Below are positions 32,414 through 40,314 of a stretch of DNA of 64,000 nucleotides, one piece after another. The notes below the pieces were generated by a model. The model worked only from the letters and a program-made list of their open reading frames with translations. It searched no databases and was not told where the DNA came from. A program made the translations under genes and the position numbers. Origin of the DNA: Ruania rhizosphaerae (GTDB lineage Bacteria; Actinomycetota; Actinomycetes; Actinomycetales; Beutenbergiaceae); assembly GCF_009805705.1 (NCBI RefSeq), contig NZ_VSMB01000003.1, positions 1-64,000 of the forward strand, in the 5' to 3' direction. Position 1 is the stretch's first letter, and every line of letters starts with the position of its first letter.

Positions 32414-34752
32414 GTCTCGAGCACGATGTGGTGCTGGCGCACGGGTGAGACGCGGGGAACCTCGATCCGCAGCACCCCGGCGGCCAGGGTGACGTCGGCG
32501 CCGTCGGAATCCGTGACCGCGAGGTAGGGGCCGGCGGGCATCGTCACCACGAGGGAGGACCCGCCGGTGCCGTGCGCTCCCACGCCCACCACCCGTTCGC
32601 CGTCGTGATCATCCACCACGACGGCGCCCGGCCCGTCCAGGCTCACCTCACCCACCGTCCCGCTCGCCCAGGCGATCACCGCCCGGGTCGAACCGCCGAA
32701 GGCGACCCCTTGGTGATCGGCGGTGTTGGCGAGCACCTGGTAGCCAGGGGCGGCTGCCGCCGCGGCAGTCTCGGCCGAGGTGGCGCCGGGCAACAGCGCG
32801 TACTCGTAGGCGCGCCCCGGCGGGTGCGCGCCGTGCCAGATCCACATCGTGACGAAGCGGCGCAGGATGGTCCCCGTGGAGCCGCCGGCATTGATCTGCG
32901 ACCAGGATCCCGAGCGCTGTTCGCGGAGCATCTTCAGGACGGTGCCGGGGCCGAACAGGTATCCGCCGACGTCCTCCAGGTGCGCCCAGGAGGGGGAGTG
33001 GATGGTGGCCGAGGTATCACCGGGGATCGGCTCGGCACCGTCCACCTCGAGCACGTTCTCACCCCAGTAGTGCAGGTTCCGGTTCTCGACGACGGTCTCC
33101 ACCAGGTTGCCGCTGCCGGATCGGATGTCGGCCCCGAGAGCCACGATCATGCCGCCGACGGCGAACCAGGCCTTGCGAGCGCGCAGGCCTGTGCCGCCGG
33201 GGCCCCGCAGATCCTGGCCGAAGGCGAGCGCGGCGCGGTCACCGCCGGGCCAGGCCACGGCACCGCCGGTCCACTCACCGTCGGGCAGTCCGGCGCCCCA
33301 TTGGCCGCCGACGCCGTCGGGCAGGGGAGTCTGGTCGGCGGTGGTGCCCGGCAGCCGGTACGGATCGACGGTGGGCCAGTACCCGTCGTCGAAGTGGGCG
33401 GTGTCCTCGGTGTAGAGGGACGTCATCCCCGACCCGGTGTGGAACCCGCGCTCGTTCTCACCGTTGCCGCACTCGTACCAGGCGATACGCCGGCTCGATC
33501 CGGAGATCGCCACGGCCCAGCCCGGGCGGCGCACGACGGCCCGATCCATCCCCCCGAAGAGTGACACCCCGTCCGGCTCGGGCAGGGGTGGCGCGCTGTG
33601 GGCCTCGAGCGCACGAATCGCCGAGACGCGGGGCACGGTCTGCAGTGGCACGGCGCCGTCCAGCACCGGCAGCCAGGTGCGAGCCCGGCCGAGCCAGGCG
33701 TCGGCCGTGGCCGCCGGCACGGCGCCGCTGAGGAGCACCAGGGCTTCCAGCACGTCCGCGGCGATCGTCCGGCTGCGGGAGGCGGCGCGGCTGACGGCGC
33801 GGCCGCGGACCGAGTCCAGGACCTGTCCGCGGTAGACGACCGGCAGGATGCTCGCCTCCACCAAGGCGTAGAAGTCCTCTTCGGGTCCGCCCGTCTCAGG
33901 CTCGATCAGCGCGAACATCTGCGCCAGCCGCAGCACCAGGACCACCCCGTAGGAGCCGGTGTAGGGGACCGTGGTGTGTTGCAGGTAGGAGCCGTCGGCG
34001 TGGAAGCCGTCGCCACTGGCGACGATCTGCCAGGCATCCACCAGCCCAGCACGTGCGTGCTCGAGCTTGGCCGTCTCGGCGTCCAGCAGCGCGCGCACGA
34101 TCACCGCCGAGCACAGATCAACCCGGTTGGCGCCGGTGGAGGGCTTACGGCCCGAGCCGGCGGGGAGGACGAACCACGGATCGGGGACGTAGTAGTCGAT
34201 CGCCGCGCACTGATCGGCGATGTCCTGCGGCGTGAGCTCGGCGTACACGAGCACGAGGGTGTTGCCCAGGGCGCGCGGGACCCCGATCTCCCAGGTCCAC
34301 CAGTTGCCGTACTCGGGGGTGAAGGGGTTGTAGCCGTGGGTGAAGCCCGTGCGGAGCCCCTCGAGGATGTCGTCGAGCACATCGGAGTCCTCGTACTGGC
34401 TCGTTCCCGGCGTGGCCCAGGCGAGCGCCAGGGACTGGATCCGCCGGTAGGTGCTGAGCACGCCCGCGTTGTCATCGAGCGGCGCATCGGTGAACACCTG
34501 GGTACGGGTGGGCGAGGTGTCGATCAGCGCGAGGGCCGCCGCCGCCGCGCTCTCGATGGCATCGATGGGATCCTGGTAGCGCGGATCGCTGGTGTCCAGG
34601 GTGGCCCGGCCGGTCAGGATGTCCGCCCAGCGAGCACGCAGTGCCGGGTAGTCCAGTGGGGCGGCAGCTGCCGGAAGGCTGCTGAAGGTGCCGGTGATCA
34701 GGGCAGCCGCGGGAATGGCGGCCAGGGTCTTCAGGGCGGTGCGACGGCGCAC
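32410..34752 (-). CDS. Polysaccharide lyase family 8 (hyaluronate/chondroitin/xanthan lyase type)
   Basis: The protein has 780 residues and a twin-arginine signal (MRRRTALKTLAAIPAAALI). The alpha-toroid holds NWWTWEIGVPRALGN at about 150-164. The catalytic Asn lies in GANRVDL (about 209), His in SYLQHTTVPYTGSYG (about 259) and Tyr nine residues on (about 268), matching the Asn/His/Tyr set of PL8. The beta-sandwich half follows (GMDRAVVRRPGWAVA, HWF-type loops). PL8 enzymes cut uronic-acid glycans by beta-elimination. Exported enzyme plus importer gives extracellular depolymerisation, then uptake. Which polymer is attacked is not visible. Confidence 0.9.
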   Translation of the reverse strand: MRRRTALKTLAAIPAAALITGTFSSLPAAAAPLDYPALRARWADILTGRATLDTSDPRYQDPIDAIESAAAAALALIDTSPTRTQVFTDAPLDDNAGVLSTYRRIQSLALAWATPGTSQYEDSDVLDDILEGLRTGFTHGYNPFTPEYGNWWTWEIGVPRALGNTLVLVYAELTPQDIADQCAAIDYYVPDPWFVLPAGSGRKPSTGANRVDLCSAVIVRALLDAETAKLEHARAGLVDAWQIVASGDGFHADGSYLQHTTVPYTGSYGVVLVLRLAQMFALIEPETGGPEEDFYALVEASILPVVYRGQVLDSVRGRAVSRAASRSRTIAADVLEALVLLSGAVPAATADAWLGRARTWLPVLDGAVPLQTVPRVSAIRALEAHSAPPLPEPDGVSLFGGMDRAVVRRPGWAVAISGSSRRIAWYECGNGENERGFHTGSGMTSLYTEDTAHFDDGYWPTVDPYRLPGTTADQTPLPDGVGGQWGAGLPDGEWTGGAVAWPGGDRAALAFGQDLRGPGGTGLRARKAWFAVGGMIVALGADIRSGSGNLVETVVENRNLHYWGENVLEVDGAEPIPGDTSATIHSPSWAHLEDVGGYLFGPGTVLKMLREQRSGSWSQINAGGSTGTILRRFVTMWIWHGAHPPGRAYEYALLPGATSAETAAAAAAPGYQVLANTADHQGVAFGGSTRAVIAWASGTVGEVSLDGPGAVVVDDHDGERVVGVGAHGTGGSSLVVTMPAGPYLAVTDSDGADVTLAAGVLRIEVPRVSPVRQHHIVLET

Positions 34753-34817
34753 GTCTCCTCCTTGAGATCGGTGAATGGCCAGGCTCTATGGCCGGGAGGG
34801 CATGAATCCAGCACTGG

Positions 34818-35870
34818 TCAGGCCGAGACCGAGAGGGAGTGCGGGTCGACCTCGAAGTGCAGGTGCTCGCCTCGCAGCGCCCGACCGACCTCCTGGGCGG
34901 CCGAATCGCCCAGACGGCGCAGGTCGGCCCCGTAGGCACCGGCCACGTGCGGGGTCAGCCAGAGATCCGGCGCACCCCACAGCTCGCTCTCGGGCGCAGG
35001 GACGAGCGGCTCGGTCACGTCGAGCACGGCGCGCAGCCGGCCCCGGCGAAGTTCGGCAGCCAGCGCCTCGGTGTCGAGCACGGATCCACGCGCGGTGTTG
35101 ATCACGGTCGCGCCATCCCGCAGCAGCGCCAGGGTGTGAGCATCCACCAGGTGGTGTGTGCTCGGCAGCGCCGGCACATGCAGGGAGAGCACATCGCTGC
35201 GGCGGGCCAGGTCCTCCAGACTCACCAGTTCCGCCCCCAGGGCGGTGGCATCCGCGGTGCTGAGGTAGGGGTCCGAGATCAGCACCTGCACGTCCAGGGT
35301 CTGTAGCAGGCGAGCCGTCACCCGGCCCACCCGGGAGGCCCCGAGCAGCCCGACGGTGCGGCCGTAGACCCCCTCGCCGGCGAACTCGCGGTAGACGTCC
35401 ACCCGACGGCGCGTGCGCTGGTACAGCTGCGTGGCCCGCTGCACGGACTTGAGGCTGAGAATGACCATCGCCAGGGTGTACTCGGCCACCGCGACCGCGT
35501 TGTTCTCCGCCTGGGAGGAGACCCGGATCCCGCGCTCCCAGAGTGCCGGGCTCTCGATCTTGCGGATGCTGCCGCCCGTGTGCACGACGTACCGGAGGTG
35601 AGGCAGCAGATCGAGCTCCTCCGCCGTCAGGGGCGGGCTGCCCCAGCCGGTCACCACCACCTCGGTGCGCTCGCGCTGCCCCGGCCCGGCTGCGGTCAGG
35701 CCCGCTGTCGCTCCCGGGTGCCACACCTGCGCCAGCGGTGCCACCGATCGCCACGCCTGCCTGCCGAAGAACTGCCGGCTCAGTGACGGCTCCATGAGCA
35801 CGGCGACCGCGGGAGTGGTGTCCTCATCGAGCGCGCCGGCGGGTGCGCTCACCCCGTCACTTGAGGGCAC
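34818..35870 (-). CDS. D-2-hydroxyacid dehydrogenase family protein
   Basis: The protein has 350 residues. The NAD fold motif GLLGASRVGRVTARLLQ differs slightly from GxGxxG: GASRVG has Ala-Ser in the turn. Catalytic Arg is in INTARGSVLD, Glu in DVTEPLVP and His in LTPHVAGA. It would reduce or oxidise a 2-keto/2-hydroxy acid. It overlaps the MalG-type permease by 14 bp, so it belongs to the PL8 operon, perhaps acting on keto-acids from unsaturated uronates. Confidence 0.88.
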   Translation of the reverse strand: MPSSDGVSAPAGALDEDTTPAVAVLMEPSLSRQFFGRQAWRSVAPLAQVWHPGATAGLTAAGPGQRERTEVVVTGWGSPPLTAEELDLLPHLRYVVHTGGSIRKIESPALWERGIRVSSQAENNAVAVAEYTLAMVILSLKSVQRATQLYQRTRRRVDVYREFAGEGVYGRTVGLLGASRVGRVTARLLQTLDVQVLISDPYLSTADATALGAELVSLEDLARRSDVLSLHVPALPSTHHLVDAHTLALLRDGATVINTARGSVLDTEALAAELRRGRLRAVLDVTEPLVPAPESELWGAPDLWLTPHVAGAYGADLRRLGDSAAQEVGRALRGEHLHFEVDPHSLSVSA

Positions 35871-36804
35871 CCGAGGTCATCCCTTCCATGATGCGTCCGC
35901 CCGCCCAGAGGTAGAGGACGATCATCGGATAGATCAGGATCACCAGGCCGGCGAACAGGCCGCCCCAGTCGGCGTTGTACTGCATCGTGCCGTACAGGCG
36001 TAGCAGTGCCGCCGGCAGCGTCTGTTTGGCCGGATCGTCCAGCAGCACCAGCACCAGCAGTGTCTCGTTCCACATGTTCAGCAGGTTCAGCACCAGGGCA
36101 GACTTGATCGCCGGCCAGGCCACGGGCACCACCACGGACCAGAACGCCCGTGCCGGGCTGGCGCCGTCGAGCTCGGCCGCCTCGGTCAATGACTCCGGCA
36201 GCCCTGCGAACGCGGCGGTCAGCAGGAAGACGCTGAAAGCCAGCGAGGTGCCGATGTAGACGATCACCAGCGTGATCCGGTCGTCCCACCACCCGAAGGC
36301 GATCTCGACGGCGAAGCGGGAGACGAGCGTCTTGGCCACGAACAACGGCACGATGATCGCCTGGATCGGCAGCGCCACACAGAGGGCGACGTAGGTGGTC
36401 AGTGCTCGCACGGCGGGGCGCCTGCTGCGAGCGATGACGTACGCGGCCGGGGCGGCGAGCGCGATGGTGATCACGCCGGAGAAGCCGACGATCAGCACCG
36501 AGTTGAGCGCGGCACCGCCGAAGCCGGAGACCGTCCACGCCGTCGCGAAGTTCTCCCACTGCGGGGAGGAGGGCAGGCCGAACGGCGCCGTCAGGACGTC
36601 CCGGTCGGTCTTGAGGGACTGCACCCCCACCCAGATCGCCATGGCGAGGTTGAAGGCCACCCACAGCCACAGCAGCACGCGGACCGTGTTCGGGATGACG
36701 AGATCCTCGACGACGATACGAGCCGATCGCCGGCGGGACCGGACCGGTGCCGGCGAGGGCGGGGAGGACGTACGTTCACGGGTCAGAGTCGAGCTCATCG
36801 TCAT
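35857..36804 (-). CDS. CUT1 sugar ABC transporter permease (MalG type)
   Basis: The protein has 315 residues with a 35-residue basic N-terminal tail and six membrane helices. The EAA loop is TEAAELDGASPARAFWSVVVP. It overlaps the MalF-type gene by ATGA. It belongs to the PL8 importer. Confidence 0.92.
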   Translation of the reverse strand: MTMSSTLTRERTSSPPSPAPVRSRRRSARIVVEDLVIPNTVRVLLWLWVAFNLAMAIWVGVQSLKTDRDVLTAPFGLPSSPQWENFATAWTVSGFGGAALNSVLIVGFSGVITIALAAPAAYVIARSRRPAVRALTTYVALCVALPIQAIIVPLFVAKTLVSRFAVEIAFGWWDDRITLVIVYIGTSLAFSVFLLTAAFAGLPESLTEAAELDGASPARAFWSVVVPVAWPAIKSALVLNLLNMWNETLLVLVLLDDPAKQTLPAALLRLYGTMQYNADWGGLFAGLVILIYPMIVLYLWAGGRIMEGMTSGALK

Positions 36805-37757
36805 GCCACCTCCACGGCGTCACGTCGTAGCAGGCGGCGGGCGAGCACCACGAAGACCGCGGTGAACACGAAGATGGCGATACCGATCGCCGCGGCGGCC
36901 CCGAGCTGCGGGGTGCCGTCCCGACCGCCGGTGGTGGCCAGGAACTGCTGCACCGCGGCCGTGCGCGCCTGCAGCGGCGGAGCGCCCTGGGTGCCGACGA
37001 AGGCGATCACGATCTCGAAGGTCTTCATCCCGCTGATCAGCCACAGCACCACGGCCACACTCGCCGCCTCCCAGCTCAGCGGCAGGGTGATCATCCAGAA
37101 CTGCTGCCAGCGGGTGGCGCCGGCCAGCTGGGCCTCCTCGTACAGGTAGGGCGGGATCTGATCCACACCGGTGGCGACGATCGCGAGGTAGTACCCGCTC
37201 ATGCTCCAGATCAGCCCGAGCACGATCATCTGGAAGACCATGTCCGGTGCGAGCCACGCCCGCTGGAATTCCTCCAGACCGATCGACCCCAGCAGATCGT
37301 TCACCGCTCCGTTGGGGTTGAGCAGGAAGCCCAGCGCCACCCCGATGGCGATCGGGGAGACGATCATCGGGACGAAGACCACAGATCGGGCGAACGCCGC
37401 TCCCCGCATCTGCCGTAACCCGATGAGCATCAGGAACACGATCGCGAAGATCGCCACGCCGCCTCCGAGCACCAGCACGAAGGTGTTGAGCATCGCGGTG
37501 CGGAAGGTGTCCGAGTACCACAGGGCGGCGTAGTTGCGCAGACCTGCGGCCGACATCGGGCTACCGAGGCCGCGCCAATCGGTGAAGGACAGGAACACGG
37601 TGAACAGGGACGGCACGGCGACCACGAGGGTCATCGTGGTGATCGCGGGCGCGGCGAAGCGCCCGAAGAGCGTGTCCGGCCCACGCCGCCGCGGGCGTTC
37701 CCCACGGCGGCGCAGGACGGGCAGGTCCGTACGCGGGACTGGTCCGGTGGACGACAC
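36801..37757 (-). CDS. CUT1 sugar ABC transporter permease (MalF type)
   Basis: The protein has 318 residues. GTG at 37757 is chosen because CAGGAG precedes it and because the longer frame reads through the binding-protein gene. The EAA loop is YEEAQLAGATRWQQFWMITLP. Six helices are evident. Confidence 0.9.
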   Translation of the reverse strand: MSSTGPVPRTDLPVLRRRGERPRRRGPDTLFGRFAAPAITTMTLVVAVPSLFTVFLSFTDWRGLGSPMSAAGLRNYAALWYSDTFRTAMLNTFVLVLGGGVAIFAIVFLMLIGLRQMRGAAFARSVVFVPMIVSPIAIGVALGFLLNPNGAVNDLLGSIGLEEFQRAWLAPDMVFQMIVLGLIWSMSGYYLAIVATGVDQIPPYLYEEAQLAGATRWQQFWMITLPLSWEAASVAVVLWLISGMKTFEIVIAFVGTQGAPPLQARTAAVQQFLATTGGRDGTPQLGAAAAIGIAIFVFTAVFVVLARRLLRRDAVEVA

Positions 37758-37770
37758 TGATGCTCCTGTC

Positions 37771-39090
37771 TCAGTCCTGGGTACGCAGGTAGTTCTCGGT
37801 CTGCTCCTGGCCCTCGGCGATGAACTCCTCCGCGGTGATCGATCCGGAGAACAGCTGATCGGACAGGGGCAGGAGCACGTCGTTCCACCAGGTCGGGTGC
37901 ATCGCGCCGGCGAAGTCATGCGAACCGGTGGTGACCTCCGCCGTCTGGATCGCGTCAGCGAGCGGCTGCAGCGGTTCGGGTGCGGGGACCTCGGAGTGCG
38001 CGGACATGAACCCGGCCTCGGTGGCCCACAGCTCCTGGTACTCACGCTGGGCGGCGAAGGCGAGGAAGTCGGTGGCCGGTTCGAGGTTCTCGCTGTCGGC
38101 GTTCACGGCCAGGCCGCTCACGGTCAGTTCGACAGTGGGGTAGCCCTCCGGAGTCATCGGGAACAGGAAGGTGGAGGCCTCGAAGCCCTCGGCCATCTGA
38201 TCCTGCACCTCGCCACCCATGTAGCTGCCGTTGAGCATGAACGAGACCTCGTCGTTGGCCCACGCCAGCTGGGCGGCGGGGAAGGTGCTGCCCATGTAGC
38301 CCTCCTGCAGGTAGCCGGCATCGACGATCGTCTCGACCATCTGCGCGGACTCGAGGACGTGCTCGGCGTCCCAGGCAGCGACGTCCTCGGCGAGGCCGCG
38401 CAGCGACCCGGGGCCGCCGGTGCGCATCATCGACTGGTAGAACCAGAACACGTTGTACCCGGAGACCGAGCCGTCCGCGCCGATGGGGACCAGCCCCTCG
38501 GACTGCTGCTCGGCGAGCAGGGAGGTGAACTGCTCCCAGGTCTGCGGCGGCGACTCGGCGATGTCGGGGAACCGTGCGGAGTTGAACCAGATGCCGTTGG
38601 AGGTGACGTACGTCGGCAGCAGCGCTACGCCGTCGTCCGTGGAGGCGGCGTCGACCACGCTGGGGGCGAGGGTGTCGGCCACGGTACCTGCGCCGTCGGG
38701 AAGCTCACGCTCCAGCAGTGGGTCCATATCGGCGAGGAAGCCGCGCTCGTGAAAGTCGGCAAGGTTGCGGCTACCGGCGTCGAACAGGTCCGGCCCGGAG
38801 CCGGTGCCCAGGGCGTTGATCAGGTTCGTCGTCACCTCGCGCCCCAGGTAGCGCACCTCGATGCTGGTGCCGGTGCTCTCCTCGTAGTCGGCGGCGATCC
38901 GGTCGAAGATCTCCTGCTGCGGCTCGCCCATGTTCCAGGCGGCCCAATAGGTGAGCGTGACGTCCTCGGTCTCGGTGCCCGCCTCGGCCTCGTCCTGGAA
39001 CTGGGTGCCGCAGGCGCTGAGCATCAGGGCAGCACCTCCAGCGGCCAGCAGCCGCCGGGTGCGGTTGCTGCGGGTGGTTGTCGAAGGCAT
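37771..39090 (-). CDS. Sugar ABC transporter substrate-binding lipoprotein of the PL8 operon
   Basis: The protein has 439 residues with lipobox LMLSAC (Cys near residue 27). LTYWAAWNMGEPQQEIFDRI starts the mature domain. It is the first gene of the run SBP-MalF-MalG-dehydrogenase-PL8-isomerase, so it probably binds unsaturated oligosaccharides released by the lyase. The regulator gene ends 99 bp upstream on the same strand. Confidence 0.92.
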   Translation of the reverse strand: MPSTTTRSNRTRRLLAAGGAALMLSACGTQFQDEAEAGTETEDVTLTYWAAWNMGEPQQEIFDRIAADYEESTGTSIEVRYLGREVTTNLINALGTGSGPDLFDAGSRNLADFHERGFLADMDPLLERELPDGAGTVADTLAPSVVDAASTDDGVALLPTYVTSNGIWFNSARFPDIAESPPQTWEQFTSLLAEQQSEGLVPIGADGSVSGYNVFWFYQSMMRTGGPGSLRGLAEDVAAWDAEHVLESAQMVETIVDAGYLQEGYMGSTFPAAQLAWANDEVSFMLNGSYMGGEVQDQMAEGFEASTFLFPMTPEGYPTVELTVSGLAVNADSENLEPATDFLAFAAQREYQELWATEAGFMSAHSEVPAPEPLQPLADAIQTAEVTTGSHDFAGAMHPTWWNDVLLPLSDQLFSGSITAEEFIAEGQEQTENYLRTQD

Positions 39091-39189
39091 GTGGTGTGCC
39101 CTTTCTCTTCTCGGGGGACGCCCGTCGTTGGGCGATGGGATGACTAGACCGCGGGCGGTTGGAATGAATACAGACTCAATGGGGATGCA

Positions 39190-40314
39190 CTAGTGCGGCG
39201 GCAGTGCGGTCGCTCCCGGCGCGGCAGCCCCGCAGGACTCGCGGACCACCAGCCGGGGCCGGATCCGGATCTGATGCTGGGGGCACTCGGCCCCCTCGCG
39301 CAGGCGCTGGAGCAGCAGCTCGGCCGCCATCCTGCCGATCCGGTGCTTGGGCGGCGAGACGGCGGTCAGGGGCACATCGGCCACATCGGCGAGTTCGTCG
39401 TCGTAGGAGACCAGGGCCAGGTCTTCCGGCACGCGCAGGCCGTGCCGGCGCGCGGCCCGCAGGACGAACATGGCCTCCCGGTCGCCGAAGACGAGTGCCG
39501 CGGTCGCCCCCCACGAGCGGATGTGCTCGATCGCCGTCTCGGCGTGGCCCGCCTCCCACTGTGCGACCTCGGCGCGCAGCACCAGCTCACCGGCGAGGTC
39601 GAGATCGGTGACGGCCCGCTGATAGCCGGCGGCGACGCCCACCCCGGTGGGGGAGCGGCCGCGTAGCAGCAGCGCGATGCGGGTGTGCCCGAGCCCGTGC
39701 AGGTGGGCAAGGGCGTCGTAGGCACCCGCCGCGTGGTCGGAGCACACGTGCTCGGACCGATCGGCGACGCCGAGCTCGGCCAGGTGACGTTCGACCAGCA
39801 CGACCGGGACGGGTAACCGGAGCAGCTCCTCCACCCGGGCCTGCGGATCGTCGATACCGGCGAGCGTGGGGACCAGGAGCAGGCCGTCCGCCCCGGCTGA
39901 GAGGAGGTGCTCGATGCACGCATCCTCCTTGCCCGGGTCGTAGCCGTAGCTTGAGAGCTGCAGCGAGGCGCGCTGGGCGCTCAGGGTCGACTCGATGCCG
40001 TGCAGCACGCGGGGGTAGTACAGGCTCGTGTCGGGCAGCAGCACACCGACGGTCTGGCGGGCGGTCCGCGGGCTCGACCGGGGCAGCACGAAGGTTCCGG
40101 CGCCCTGTCGGCGCTCGGCCAGGCCCTCCTCGACCAGCAGGTCGAGCGCGCGGCGCACGGTGTTGAGGGAGTACCCGCTGCTGTGCACGAGCTGCTGCTC
40201 GGTCGGCAGCCGCTGGCCGACGGCCCAGGTGCCGGCGAGGATGGCCCGCCGGAGATTGTCCGCGATCTCCTGGAACTTCAGCGGGCGGGCGGTGCTGTCC
40301 TGGAGCTCAGGCAT
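39190..40314 (-). CDS. GntR-LacI hybrid transcriptional regulator (AraR-like)
   Basis: The protein has 374 residues. Residues 10-75 are a GntR winged helix (FQEIADNLRRAILAGTWAVG, YSLNTVRRALDLLVEEGL). From about 85 a LacI-type sensor follows (QTVGVLLPDTSLYYPRVLHG, LALVSYDDELADVADVP). This layout is known from AraR-type repressors. Its start overlaps the FAD oxidoreductase stop by 8 bp, so it is transcribed with the upstream operon and may repress the downstream PL8 operon. Confidence 0.9.
   Translation of the reverse strand: MPELQDSTARPLKFQEIADNLRRAILAGTWAVGQRLPTEQQLVHSSGYSLNTVRRALDLLVEEGLAERRQGAGTFVLPRSSPRTARQTVGVLLPDTSLYYPRVLHGIESTLSAQRASLQLSSYGYDPGKEDACIEHLLSAGADGLLLVPTLAGIDDPQARVEELLRLPVPVVLVERHLAELGVADRSEHVCSDHAAGAYDALAHLHGLGHTRIALLLRGRSPTGVGVAAGYQRAVTDLDLAGELVLRAEVAQWEAGHAETAIEHIRSWGATAALVFGDREAMFVLRAARRHGLRVPEDLALVSYDDELADVADVPLTAVSPPKHRIGRMAAELLLQRLREGAECPQHQIRIRPRLVVRESCGAAAPGATALPPH

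Noticed and set aside
32572-33564. 330-codon plus-strand frame opposite the PL8 lyase
   Set aside because: Antisense shadow; the PL8 beta-sandwich is clear on the other strand.
37534-39147. 537-codon plus-strand frame over the binding protein and MalF-type permease
   Set aside because: It crosses two recognised genes and carries no motif; typical antisense frame of high-GC DNA.
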